From Streptomyces sp. HUAS 15-9 (GTDB lineage: Bacteria; Actinomycetota; Actinomycetes; Streptomycetales; Streptomycetaceae), in contig NZ_CP106798.1 in assembly GCF_025642155.1 (NCBI RefSeq), positions 1,364,001 to 1,428,000 on the forward strand: a DNA stretch of 64,000 nt, in the 5' to 3' direction. The stretch's first letter is position 1. Each line of letters starts with the position of its first letter. The notes under the pieces were generated by a model. It had not been told where the DNA came from, made no database searches, and saw only the letters and a program-made list of their open reading frames with translations. The position numbers and the translations under genes are program-made. Positions 18,223 through 26,783 of this stretch are shown in pieces.

Positions 18223-19860
18223 ATGGTGAATGTCGACCATGCCGTGCCCCAAGCCACGAAGGAGACCGGCGGCCTGCGGCGCGACGTCGGGCTGATCGGC
18301 CTGATGTGGGCCTCGGTGGGCTCCATCATCGGCTCCGGCTGGCTCTACGGCGCCGAGAAGGCGGTCGTGGTGGCCGGCCCCGCGGCGATCATCTCGTGGG
18401 TGATCGGTGCGGTCGCGATCGTGCTGCTCGCCCTGGTGCACGCCGAACTCGGCGGCATGTTCCCGGTGGCGGGCGGCACGGCCCGCTACCCGCACTACGC
18501 GTTCGGCGGCCTGGCCGGCATGTCGTTCGGCTGGTTCGCCTGGCTGCAGGCGGCCACCGTGGCCCCGATCGAGGTCGAGGCGATGATCGGTTACGCCGGT
18601 CACTGGAAGTTCGCCCAGGGCCTCCAGCACACCGATGGAACGCTGACGACCAGCGGTCTCGTCACCGCCGTCGTCCTCATGGCGATCTTCGTCGGAGTCA
18701 ACTTCTTCGGCGTCCGGGCCCTGGCGCACACCAACAGCGCCGCGACCTGGTGGAAGATCGCCGTCCCGCTCGCCGCGATCTTCATCATCGCGATCGGCAA
18801 CTTCCACGCGTCGAACTTCACGTCCGAGGGCTTCGCGCCATTCGGCGCCAAGGGCGTGCTCGGCGCCATCAGCTCCAGCGGCATCATCTTCGCGCTGCTG
18901 GGCTTCGAGCAGGCGATCCAGCTGGCGGGCGAGAGCCGCAACCCCAAGCGTGACCTGCCGCGGGCGACCCTCGGCTCGGTCGCGATCGGCGCCGTGATCT
19001 ACATCCTGCTCCAGGTCGTGTTCATCGCCGCGCTGCCGCACACCTCCTTCGCGCACGGCTGGGCCAAGCTCGACTTCCCCGGCATCAGCGGCCCCTGGGC
19101 GGGCCTGGCGACCCTGGTGGGCCTGGGCTGGCTGGGCTTCGTCCTCTACGTCGACGCGATCATCTCCCCCGCCGGCACCGGCCTGATCTACACCACCGCC
19201 ACCTCGCGCGTCTCCTACGGCCTCGCCAAGAACGGCTACGCGCCGAAGGCGTTCGCCAAGACCGACGCCCGCGGCGTGCCGTGGTTCGGCCTCATCATGT
19301 CCTTCGTGACCGGCGTGGTCTGCTTCCTCCCGTTCCCGAGCTGGCAGGAGCTGGTCGGCTTCATCACCTCGGCGAGCGTGCTGATGTACGCGGGCGCGCC
19401 GCTGGCGTACGGCGTCTTCGCCGACCGTCTGCCGCACCACGAGCGCCCCTACCGCCTGCCCCTCGGCAAGCTCGTCTCCCCGCTGTCGTTCGTGGTGGCC
19501 AACCTGATCATCTACTGGGCCGGCTGGGACACCCTGTGGCGGCTGGGCTTCGCCATCGTCCTCGGTTATGTGCTGCTCGGCAGCTACGCCTGGTACGCCA
19601 CCCGCAAGGGGCTGCCCGACGCTCCCCGGATGAACTTCAGGTCCGCGCAGTGGCTGCCCGGCTACCTGGTGGGCATGGGCGTGATCTCCTGGCTGAGCAG
19701 CTTCGGCGGCAACGGCACCATTCCTCTGTGGTGGGACATCCTCGTCGTCGCCGCGTTCTCCCTGCTGATCTACTACTGGGCCAAGGCGACCGCGGCGCGG
19801 CCCGAGGAGATCGAGCGAAGCATCGACGAGGTCGTGATCACCGACGCCCCGGCGCACTGA
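18223..19860 (+). CDS. APC-superfamily amino-acid permease
   Basis: 545 residues with about 12 membrane helices. The first helix has the APC substrate-binding signature (SVGSIIGSGWLYG), and the loop FEQAIQLAGESRNPKRDLPR matches the conserved APC cytoplasmic loop. It should import an amino acid with protons; the specificity is not readable. ATG 18223 is preceded by GAGAGG. The gap 18023-18222 is relatively AT-rich and probably holds the promoter. Confidence 0.88.
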   Translation: MVNVDHAVPQATKETGGLRRDVGLIGLMWASVGSIIGSGWLYGAEKAVVVAGPAAIISWVIGAVAIVLLALVHAELGGMFPVAGGTARYPHYAFGGLAGMSFGWFAWLQAATVAPIEVEAMIGYAGHWKFAQGLQHTDGTLTTSGLVTAVVLMAIFVGVNFFGVRALAHTNSAATWWKIAVPLAAIFIIAIGNFHASNFTSEGFAPFGAKGVLGAISSSGIIFALLGFEQAIQLAGESRNPKRDLPRATLGSVAIGAVIYILLQVVFIAALPHTSFAHGWAKLDFPGISGPWAGLATLVGLGWLGFVLYVDAIISPAGTGLIYTTATSRVSYGLAKNGYAPKAFAKTDARGVPWFGLIMSFVTGVVCFLPFPSWQELVGFITSASVLMYAGAPLAYGVFADRLPHHERPYRLPLGKLVSPLSFVVANLIIYWAGWDTLWRLGFAIVLGYVLLGSYAWYATRKGLPDAPRMNFRSAQWLPGYLVGMGVISWLSSFGGNGTIPLWWDILVVAAFSLLIYYWAKATAARPEEIERSIDEVVITDAPAH

Positions 19861-19873
19861 CCGGCCCATCGTC

Positions 19874-19925
19874 GACGGTGTCCCGTCAGCCACGGCTGCT
19901 CTGCCGCGGCGGACGGGACACCGTC
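19874..19925. terminator. Strong terminator between permease and arsR genes
   Basis: Perfect 14-bp inverted repeat GACGGTGTCCCGTC (19874-19887) and GACGGGACACCGTC (19912-19925), with an additional GC-rich stem in the loop. It is placed 14 nt after the permease stop, between convergent genes. Confidence 0.8.
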
Positions 19926-19939
19926 ATGTGGAAGGGCTC

Positions 19940-19978
19940 CGGCCCGCGGCCCCGAGGTGTCGGCCCGCGGCCCCGAGG
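19940..19978 (+). repeat. 18-bp direct repeat, two copies
   Basis: CGGCCCGCGGCCCCGAGG occurs at 19940-19957 and again at 19961-19978, with a 21-bp period, in the gap between the terminator and the arsR stop. Function unknown. Confidence 0.6.
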
Positions 19979-19992
19979 CGTGAAGGAGCCGC

Positions 19993-20346
19993 TCAGCGCC
20001 CCGCTTCGCCGAGCCGGTGGTCCGCCACCTTCAGCGCCTCGTCCACCAGGCGGCGCAGATGGCCGTCACGGAGTGAGTAGACCACCCGGCGGCCCTCCTT
20101 GCGGGTGTTCACCAGGCCCGCGAGGCGCAGTCGGGCCAGGTGCTGGCTCACGGCGGGCCGGGCCGCGTCGCACGCCTGGGTGAGCGTCGTGACGTCGGCC
20201 TCCCCGGCAGTGAGCGCGTGCAGGAGTGTGAGCCGGGTGCGGTCGCCGAGCAGGGCCAGGAGATCGGCGGCGAGCGCGAACTGCTCGTCGCCCGGGGTGC
20301 GCGGATGCGCATGATGCGCAGGTGATAGGTGCATGCGTGCGCTCAT
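19993..20346 (-). CDS. ArsR/SmtB-family metal-responsive repressor
   Basis: 117 residues. A winged helix-turn-helix (CDAARPAVSQHLARLRLAGL, RKEGRRVVYSL) is followed by a C-terminal helix with RDGHLRRLVDEALKVADH. That helix keeps D, H and a later H in the spacing of the alpha-5 zinc/cobalt/nickel ligands of CzrA/SmtB, but one ligand position is Val. The adjacent divergent CDF efflux gene is the expected target. No Shine-Dalgarno is seen, but a CATTAT box lies 6 nt before ATG 20346, suggesting a leaderless message; GTG 20352 is the alternative start. Confidence 0.85.
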   Translation of the reverse strand: MSARMHLSPAHHAHPRTPGDEQFALAADLLALLGDRTRLTLLHALTAGEADVTTLTQACDAARPAVSQHLARLRLAGLVNTRKEGRRVVYSLRDGHLRRLVDEALKVADHRLGEAGR

Positions 20347-20358
20347 ACGCACATAATG
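20337..20358. promoter_or_regulatory. Candidate ArsR operator overlapping the arsR start
   Basis: A perfect inverted repeat GTGCG-N6-CGCAC (20337-20352) straddles the arsR start codon and abuts the CATTAT -10-like box. Binding here would block the regulator's own transcription and could reach the divergent CDF promoter. Confidence 0.5.
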
Positions 20359-20408
20359 GGCTCCGTGGGCGTCCCCCGTCCACTCCCGCGCACCGGAAGG
20401 TGATCGAT

Positions 20409-21497
20409 GTGAGCGACCGGCACCACCCCCACGACCATGGCCATGGGCACGCGGACACCCACGGGCACGGCCATGACCATGGGCACGACCACGCCCACAC
20501 CCACCCCTCGGCCGGTCTCCGCCATCGCCTCACCCATCTGCTCACCCCCCACTCCCACGAGACCGCCGACAAGCTCGACCCGGCCCTGGAGTCCTCGGCC
20601 CGGGGCATGCGCGCGCTCTGGGTCTCGCTGGCCGTGCTGGGCGCGACGGCACTGATACAGGCGGTCGTGGTGGTCGTGTCCGGGTCCGTGGCACTGCTCG
20701 GCGACACCGTGCACAACGCCGCGGACGCACTGACCGCCGTACCGCTGGGCATCGCGTTCGTGCTCGGCCGCCGCGCCGCGACCCGGCGCTTCACCTACGG
20801 CTACGGGCGCGCGGAGGACCTCGCGGGCATCGCGATCGTGCTGACCATTGCCGCGTCCGCGGCCTTCGCGGCCTGGGTGGCGGTGCAGCGGCTCCTCGAT
20901 CCGCGCCCGATGGCGCAGGTGCCGGCCGTGGCCATGGCCGCTCTCGTCGGATTCGCGGGCAACGAGTGGGTGGCCCGGTACCGGATCCGGGTGGGACGCT
21001 CGATCGGCTCGGCCGCGCTGGTCGCCGACGGTCTGCACGCCCGTACCGACGGGTTCACCTCGCTGGCCGTGCTGGTGGGCGCGGCGGGTTCGGCGCTGGG
21101 TCTGCAACTGGCGGACCCGCTCGTGGGGTTGGCGATCACCGCCGCCATCGTGCTGGTGCTGCGGGACGCGGCGCGCGAGGTGTTCCGGCGGGTGATGGAC
21201 GCCGTCGACCCGGCGCTGGTGGACCGGGCCGAGCGGGCGTTGCGTCAGGTGCCGGGCGTACGCGAGGTGGGCGAGCTGCGGCTGCGCTGGATCGGGCACC
21301 GGCTGCGGGCCGAGGTCGCGGTCGTGGTGGACGGCGAGGCGACGGTACGGCAGGCGCACGCCGTCGCCGTCGAGGCCGAGCACGCCCTGCTGCACGCCGT
21401 GCCGAGGCTCACCGCGGCGCTGGTCCACGCCGATCCGGCACCCGTGCCTGGCGAGGCGGACCCGCATCTGGCTCTGGCCCACCATCTGACCGGCTGA
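20409..21497 (+). CDS. Cation diffusion facilitator (CDF) metal efflux transporter
   Basis: 362 residues. The N terminus is very His/Asp-rich (residues about 4-32, many HGH and HDH pairs), a metal-collecting tail. Six membrane helices follow, with the transport-site motifs DTVHNAADA in helix 2 and DGLHARTDG in helix 5, then a cytoplasmic ferredoxin-like domain. CDF proteins export Zn, Co, Ni or Cd using the proton gradient. The GTG start has GGAAGG upstream. It pairs with the divergent ArsR repressor. Confidence 0.9.
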   Translation: MSDRHHPHDHGHGHADTHGHGHDHGHDHAHTHPSAGLRHRLTHLLTPHSHETADKLDPALESSARGMRALWVSLAVLGATALIQAVVVVVSGSVALLGDTVHNAADALTAVPLGIAFVLGRRAATRRFTYGYGRAEDLAGIAIVLTIAASAAFAAWVAVQRLLDPRPMAQVPAVAMAALVGFAGNEWVARYRIRVGRSIGSAALVADGLHARTDGFTSLAVLVGAAGSALGLQLADPLVGLAITAAIVLVLRDAAREVFRRVMDAVDPALVDRAERALRQVPGVREVGELRLRWIGHRLRAEVAVVVDGEATVRQAHAVAVEAEHALLHAVPRLTAALVHADPAPVPGEADPHLALAHHLTG

Positions 21498-21525
21498 CGT
21501 CCGGTGCGCCGCGGTCCGGCGTCAG
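21494..21525. terminator. Possible shared terminator of convergent CDF and ybaK genes
   Basis: CTGACG (21494-21499) and CGTCAG (21520-21525), with CCGG/CCGG pairing inside, overlap both stop codons. The stem is interrupted, so confidence is moderate to low. Confidence 0.4.
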
Positions 21526-22079
21526 GCGATCCCCAGCCCCTCCAGCACCACCGCTCCCGGCAGCTCGGCGAACGCCTTGCCGGGCACGAGCAGCTTGCCG
21601 CGCCGGCGTCCGCTGCCGACCAGCACATAGGGCAGATCGACGACGGCGGAGTCCACCAGCACGGGCCAGCCGCCCGGCAGTCCGACCGGGGTGACGCCGC
21701 CGTACTCCATGCCGGTCTCCCCCGTCGCCGTGTCCATCGAGGCGAACGAGGCTTTGCGGGCGCCGAGTTGCCGGCGCACGACCCCGTTGACGTCGACCCG
21801 GGTGGTGGACAGTACGACGCACGCGGCCAGGGTCGTCTCGCCGCCCCGCTTGCCCGCGACCACCACGCAGTTGGCCGACTGCTCCAGCAGTTCGCGGCCG
21901 TAGTGCTCGACGAAGACCGCGGTGTCGGCCCACTGCGGATCGGTCTCGACATAGACGATCTGGTCGGCGGGCACGCTGCCGCGCCACTGACGTACGGCGT
22001 CGGCGACCGGACGGGTCAGCTCGTCCAGGCAGTCGGGGGCGGGTGTCGCGGTGTCGAAGTGTCCGATGGGTGCGCGCAT
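21522..22079 (-). CDS. YbaK/EbsC-family aminoacyl-tRNA deacylase-like protein
   Basis: 185 residues. The YbaK/ProX fold is suggested by CVVVAGKRGGETTLAACVV, the basic QLGARKASFAS segment and the conserved GGVTPVGLPGG turn followed by VLVDSAV. These proteins hydrolyse mischarged aminoacyl-tRNAs such as Cys-tRNAPro. It stands alone, convergent with the CDF gene and upstream of the XRE-cupin gene on the same strand in reverse order. Confidence 0.85.
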   Translation of the reverse strand: MRAPIGHFDTATPAPDCLDELTRPVADAVRQWRGSVPADQIVYVETDPQWADTAVFVEHYGRELLEQSANCVVVAGKRGGETTLAACVVLSTTRVDVNGVVRRQLGARKASFASMDTATGETGMEYGGVTPVGLPGGWPVLVDSAVVDLPYVLVGSGRRRGKLLVPGKAFAELPGAVVLEGLGIA

Positions 22080-22122
22080 GGCCGCACGCTAACAGCCGCG
22101 AGTCGGCGGGCGGCCGGACGTC

Positions 22123-22695
22123 TCAGGGCACGGGCGGCACCGAGACCGCCATCACCATCTCCATCGGTACGTCGCCGGTGTTGCCGTATGTGTGAGGCGT
22201 GTTGGCCTCGAAGGAGGCGCTCGCGCCGGCCGGGACGCGGTGGTCCGTGCCGTCGACGGTGAGGGTCAGCTCGCCGGCCGTGACATGGACGAGTTCGACC
22301 GTGCCGGTGGGGTGCGGGTCGGAGGAGCTGTGCTCGCCGGGCATCAGACGCCAGTCCCACATCTCCAGCGGGCCGGGGGCCTCGGTGCCCGCGAGCAGCC
22401 GGTTGTAGCTGCCGGCGTCCGTGTGCCAGAGCCGTACGGCCTGCTCGGCGGGGACGATCCGGACCTTCGGGCCCTGCTCGTAGTCGAGCAGCGTGGTGAT
22501 GCTGATGCCGAGCGCGTCGCCGATCTTGACGACGGTGCCGAGGCTGGGGTTGGTGCGGGCCTGCTCGATCTGGATGAGCATGCCGCGGCTGACGCCTGCC
22601 CGGGCGGCCAGTACGTCCAGGGTGAAGCCGCGCACCGCACGCCAGTGCTTGACGGTGCGCGCCAGGGACTGGGTCAGCAGGTCGAGGTCCGACAC
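22123..22695 (-). CDS. XRE-family regulator with C-terminal cupin domain
   Basis: 190 residues. The N-terminal helix-turn-helix (LDVLAARAGVSRGMLIQIEQ) covers residues about 12-70, and the C-terminal cupin (HPTGTVELVHVTAGELTLTV, ASFEANTPHTYGN) covers about 110-185. This layout is typical of repressors that sense a small metabolite in the cupin pocket. It is divergent from an EamA exporter 93 nt away, its likely target. Confidence 0.87.
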   Translation of the reverse strand: MSDLDLLTQSLARTVKHWRAVRGFTLDVLAARAGVSRGMLIQIEQARTNPSLGTVVKIGDALGISITTLLDYEQGPKVRIVPAEQAVRLWHTDAGSYNRLLAGTEAPGPLEMWDWRLMPGEHSSSDPHPTGTVELVHVTAGELTLTVDGTDHRVPAGASASFEANTPHTYGNTGDVPMEMVMAVSVPPVP

Positions 22696-22788
22696 TTTCC
22701 GTCCAATATTCTGGATGACATAGTTTAATCGAATGAACTACGGTGGGGTGCACCTGATCGTTCACCGAACTGTACTGCGAGGGGACCC
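22696..22788. promoter_or_regulatory. Divergent promoter region of XRE-cupin and EamA genes
   Basis: This 93-nt gap is clearly AT-richer than its flanks, especially 22707-22745, and contains TAGTTTAATCGAATGAACTA, a partly palindromic stretch that could be the operator. Confidence 0.45.
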
Positions 22789-23646
22789 GTGACGGCATTC
22801 TTCGCCCTGGCCACCAGCCTCCTGTGGGGCCTGGCCGACTTCGGCGGCGGGCTGCTGACACGGCGCACTCCGGCCCTGACGGTGGTGGTCGTCTCCCAGG
22901 GGATCGCGGCGGCCGTCCTCGGCGCGGTCGTCGTGGCGACCGGCGGCCGGGCCGAGGCCGGTCCACGGCTGTGGTTCGCCTTCGCGGCGGGCCTGGTGGG
23001 TCCCATCGCCCTGTTCGCCTTCTACAAGGCGCTGGCCCTGGGCCCGATGGGCGTGGTCTCCCCGCTCGCCACACTCAGCGTCGGCGTCCCCGTCGGCGTC
23101 GGCCTGTTCCTCGGCGAGCGTCCGGGGCTGCTGCAGGTCGCGGGCATCGCCGTCGCCGTGACCGGTGTGGTCCTCGCGGGCGGGCCCCAGCTCAGGGGCG
23201 CCCCCGTGCAGCGGCAGACGATCGTGCTCACGCTCGTCGCGGCGCTCGGCTTCGGCACGGTGTTCGCGCTCATCACCGAGGCCTCGACCACCGTCACCGG
23301 CCTGTTCCTGGCCCTGTTCGTGCAGCGGCTGACCAATGTCGCGGTCGGCGGAGCCGCGCTGTACGTGTCGGTCCGGCGGGGCGGCACCGCCCTCCCCGAG
23401 GGCGGCTTCCCGTGGGCGTCGCTGCCCGCTCTCGCCTTTGTCGGCCTCGCCGACGTCGCGGCCAACGGCACCTATTCGGTCGCCGCCCAGCACGGCCCGG
23501 TCACCGTGGCGGCGGTCCTCGCCTCGCTCTACCCGGTGGTGACGGCGCTGGCCGCACACGGCTTCCTCAGCGAACGGCTGCGGGCCGTCCAGGCCGCGGG
23601 CGCCGGACTCGCCCTGCTCGGGACGCTCCTGCTGGCGACCGGCTGA
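22789..23646 (+). CDS. EamA/DMT-superfamily transporter
   Basis: 285 residues with ten predicted membrane helices arranged as two EamA repeats (first about 1-135, second about 145-285). DMT proteins usually export amino acids or other metabolites. The GTG start at 22789 has GAGGGG upstream. Control by the divergent XRE-cupin repressor is inferred from position. Confidence 0.87.
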   Translation: MTAFFALATSLLWGLADFGGGLLTRRTPALTVVVVSQGIAAAVLGAVVVATGGRAEAGPRLWFAFAAGLVGPIALFAFYKALALGPMGVVSPLATLSVGVPVGVGLFLGERPGLLQVAGIAVAVTGVVLAGGPQLRGAPVQRQTIVLTLVAALGFGTVFALITEASTTVTGLFLALFVQRLTNVAVGGAALYVSVRRGGTALPEGGFPWASLPALAFVGLADVAANGTYSVAAQHGPVTVAAVLASLYPVVTALAAHGFLSERLRAVQAAGAGLALLGTLLLATG

Positions 23647-23647
23647 G

Positions 23648-24412
23648 TCAGCCGTCGGCCTCCAGCCGGGCCAGCCGGGCGGCGCCCTCCTCGTCGAGGT
23701 CCGCGAGGGCCCGCAGCTGATCCGGGGTGACACCGTCCGGGATCGGTACCGGCGCGGGTGTGCGCAGCGGCGGCTGCCAGCCGTCGCCGGGAGTCCAGCG
23801 CCGTACGACCCGGGCGGGCGCCCCGGCGACCACGGCGTGGTCGGGCACCGTCCCGCGGACCACCGCACCGGCGGCCACGACCACGTTCCGGCCGATCCGC
23901 GCGCCCGGCAGGATCACCGCGCCCGTGCCGATCCAGCAGCCAGGACCGATCTCCACCGGCTCCATCCGCGGCCACTGCCTGCCGATGGGCTCGTGCGGAT
24001 CGTCGTACGAGTGGTTCGTGGACGTGACGTAGACGTACGGACCGAAGTAGCAGTCGCTGCCGATCGTCACCGTGGTGTCGGCGATGACATGGCTGCCGCG
24101 GCCCAGCACGACCCCGTCGCCGATGCGCAGGATCGGGTCGGGGCCGAGGTCGAGGTCGGGCATCAGACCCGCGGTCAGGGTGACCTGCTCGGCGACGATG
24201 CAATGGGAGCCCAGATGGATCCAGGGTTCGCCGAAGACCGTGCCGAGCGGGAAGGCGAGTCTGGTACCTGTTCCCATCGCGCCGAAGCGCAGCCGCCCCG
24301 GGTGCTCGGCGGTGACGGATCCCGTGCGCTGCACCCAGGCCCAGCCGGCGTGGACCGCCCGCTGCGCGATGCGGCGCCGCCAGGATGAGAACGTGTTCTT
24401 GGGCTTGGGCAC
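23648..24412 (-). CDS. Left-handed beta-helix acyltransferase
   Basis: 254 residues from GTG 24412. Many hexapeptide repeats (IGDGVVLGRGSHV, IGPGCWIGTGAVILPGARIG, VVAAGAVVRG) give a left-handed beta-helix, and a conserved TSTNHSYDDP loop near the active site matches maltose/galactoside O-acetyltransferase-like enzymes. The acceptor is unknown. The N-terminal 60 residues are basic and lack repeats. An in-frame ATG further out would run into the gap before the carbonic-anhydrase gene. Confidence 0.82.
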   Translation of the reverse strand: MPKPKNTFSSWRRRIAQRAVHAGWAWVQRTGSVTAEHPGRLRFGAMGTGTRLAFPLGTVFGEPWIHLGSHCIVAEQVTLTAGLMPDLDLGPDPILRIGDGVVLGRGSHVIADTTVTIGSDCYFGPYVYVTSTNHSYDDPHEPIGRQWPRMEPVEIGPGCWIGTGAVILPGARIGRNVVVAAGAVVRGTVPDHAVVAGAPARVVRRWTPGDGWQPPLRTPAPVPIPDGVTPDQLRALADLDEEGAARLARLEADG

Positions 24413-24528
24413 CCGCTCACGGTACTCAGCGCCGACTGTGCCCAGGATGCCGGACCGCTGTGATCTTCGCCCCACCGTTGGCGTACGGTGCGGGGGTACC
24501 GAACACGACGGGAGACCGGGAGACCGTG

Positions 24529-25062
24529 ATGACGCACAAGGCGCTGATCGTGGGGATGGGCGGCAAGGACCCCGAGATCGACCCGGAGGCGTTCGTCGCG
24601 CCCACGGCCTGTGTGATCGGCGACGTGGCCCTGCACGCGGGAGCGAGTGTCTGGTACGGCGCGGTGGTGCGCGGTGACACCGAACGGATCGTCGTCGGCG
24701 CGAGCGCCAATGTCCAGGACAACGCCACCCTGCACGCGGACCCCGGCTTCCCGGTCACGGTCGGCGAGCGGGTCTCCATCGGGCACAACGCCGTGGTGCA
24801 CGGGGCGACCGTCGGGGACGACTGTCTGATCGGCATGGGCGCGACCGTGCTCAACGGGGCGGTGATCGGCGCGGGTTCCCTGGTCGCCGCCCAGGCGCTG
24901 GTACCGCAGGGGATGGTGGTGCCGCCCGGGTCTCTGGTGGCAGGGGTGCCGGCCAAGGTGAAGCGGGAACTGACCACCGAGGAGCGGGAGGGCGTCACCC
25001 TGAACGGCACGCTGTACGCGGACCTGGCGAAGGCGCACCAGGACGTGCACGACAAGGCGTGA
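24529..25062 (+). CDS. Gamma-carbonic anhydrase family protein
   Basis: 177 residues of left-handed beta-helix. The three metal-binding histidines fit ATLHADP, VSIGHNAVVHG, and the conserved RGDTERI and NVQDNATLH segments are present. Members either hydrate CO2 with a bound metal or are called PaaY/YrdA-like without proven activity. Cytoplasmic trimer expected. It is divergent from the acyltransferase gene. Confidence 0.87.
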   Translation: MTHKALIVGMGGKDPEIDPEAFVAPTACVIGDVALHAGASVWYGAVVRGDTERIVVGASANVQDNATLHADPGFPVTVGERVSIGHNAVVHGATVGDDCLIGMGATVLNGAVIGAGSLVAAQALVPQGMVVPPGSLVAGVPAKVKRELTTEEREGVTLNGTLYADLAKAHQDVHDKA

Positions 25063-25080
25063 CGTCCTGACGTCCTCGAG

Positions 25081-25728
25081 CTAATCGGCGGCCGGGACGG
25101 GCTCCTGCTCCGCCGCCCGCTCGGCCGCCGCCTTCTTCGCCTTCCGCTTCAGCACCAGCATCGACGTCAGGCCGATCAGCACGGCTGCCACCAGGCCCAG
25201 ATACGAGAAGCGCTTGAGCCAGTCCTCGGCGACCACGCCGACGTAGTAGATGACCGCCGTGGTGCCGCCCGCCCAGCAGATGCCGCCGAGGACGTTGGCG
25301 ATCAGGAACTTCCAGTACGGCATGTGCAGAACACCCGCGAGCGGGCCGGCGAAGATCCGCAGCAGGGCGACGAAGCGGCCGAAGAACACGGCCCACATGC
25401 CCCACTTCTCGAAGGACCGCTCGGCGGTGGCGATATGGCCCTCGCCGAAGTGCCGGGGGAACTTCTTGCCCAGCCAGGCCAGCAGCGGGCGCCCGCCCTT
25501 ACGGCCGATCGCGTAGCCGATGGAGTCACCGACGACGGCACCCAGGGTCGCGCAGGCACCGAGAACGATCGGGTTGATGCCCGAGTGCTGCGAGGAGAGC
25601 AGGGCCGCCGACACCAGGACGATCTCGCCCGGCAGCGGGATACCCAGGCTCTCCAGACCGATGACCAGGGCCACCACGGCGTAGACGGCGGCCGCGGGCA
25701 CGGTGTCGAGCCATTCCTGGACGTGCAA
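25081..25728 (-). CDS. DedA-family integral membrane protein
   Basis: 215 residues. The signature FFGRFVALLRIFAGPLAG and the re-entrant GIPLPGEIVLVSAALLS segment are typical of DedA/VTT proteins, now linked to flipping of undecaprenyl phosphate and other lipids. The C terminus is Lys/Ala/Glu-rich. TTG 25728 is chosen because a GAGGA site lies just upstream and the family begins near here. Confidence 0.88.
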   Translation of the reverse strand: MHVQEWLDTVPAAAVYAVVALVIGLESLGIPLPGEIVLVSAALLSSQHSGINPIVLGACATLGAVVGDSIGYAIGRKGGRPLLAWLGKKFPRHFGEGHIATAERSFEKWGMWAVFFGRFVALLRIFAGPLAGVLHMPYWKFLIANVLGGICWAGGTTAVIYYVGVVAEDWLKRFSYLGLVAAVLIGLTSMLVLKRKAKKAAAERAAEQEPVPAAD

Positions 25729-26037
25729 CGCCGGTTCCTCCCCTGTCGGGTCCTTGGCTTTCCGGGACGTCCCCCGTAAGACGCGCCCACAGGAAGGCTA
25801 CCTGCTCACCGCGCCACGGCGGCCGGACAAGCACCCGCACCACGGCACCGTCCCGCCGACGGTCCTTCGGTCCTCGGACATCCGCAGGTCACACGGAACG
25901 GGAAAGCTCCCCCGCGGTTCCCCCCGCCGCGTCGCGTCTCCCGGTCCCGCCGCGCGGCCCGATGCGGAAGGACGACGTGCCCGTGTCCTCGCTCTCCTCG
26001 ACGTCCCCACCCCGCTCCGACGCGCCCGCACCACCCG

Positions 26038-26775
26038 ATGGCGGCCCGTCCGGGCTTCACCTGCCTGGGCTGGGTCGCAGCCTCATGTGTACGACCGGGC
26101 GCCGTGCCGGACCGGCTGCCGCCGGGGCTGCTGCTGGCCTCGCAGTTCGCCGCCGGGGCCGCGAACCACGCGCTGCCCGGGGGCATCGGCGCGCACGCCG
26201 TCACCGTGCGTTTCCTGCGCGGCCGCGGGGTACCGCTCGACCGCGCCACCGCCTCGATCGCCCTGTACTGCCCGGCCAAGTCCGTCGCCAGGGCGATCGT
26301 GCTCATGGTGTTCCTGGCGGCCTCCCCGGCCTGGCGGCTGGGCGAGCTGATCCCGGACGGGCGCACCCTCGTGCCGGTACTCGCCGTCGCCGGCACGGGT
26401 GCCGCCGTGGCCGGGGTGGCCCTGACCGTCGTACGCCCGTTGCGCCGCCCGGTGACGGGGCTGCTGCGCACCGCCCTGGCCGACGCGCGCCTGGTGCACA
26501 CCCGGCCCTGCCGGGTGCTCGCCCTGTGGCGCGGGGCGGCCGCGATGCCACTGCTCCAGGGGTGCGTGACCGCCCCGGGCACCGCGGTGGCGGCGGTGCC
26601 CGCGCCCGGCAGCCTCGCGGTGGACGCGGCGCTGGTGTTCACACTGGCCGCCTTCGGCTCCCCGGTGGCCCTGGCCACGGCGACCGTGATCGGCTTCCGG
26701 GTGCTGACGGACTGGCTGCCATTGCTGCCGGGGGCCCTCGTGCTGTCCGCGCTGATCCGCGCCAAGGTGCTCTGA
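26038..26775 (+). pseudogene. Truncated YbhN/LPG_synthase_TM-type membrane protein
   Basis: 245 codons. LLLASQFAAGAANHALPGGI and VTVRFLRGRG match the lysylphosphatidylglycerol-synthase membrane family, whose usual length is about 300-350 residues. The N-terminal helices are missing, and the QGCVTAPGTAVAAVPAPGS segment looks like a join after loss of a loop and helix. The upstream 240 nt have no extended hydrophobic frame. It converges on the PKS operon's methyltransferase with 8 nt between stops. It may be a shortened functional protein; decay is my inference. Confidence 0.55.
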
Positions 26776-26783
26776 GCCCCGGC

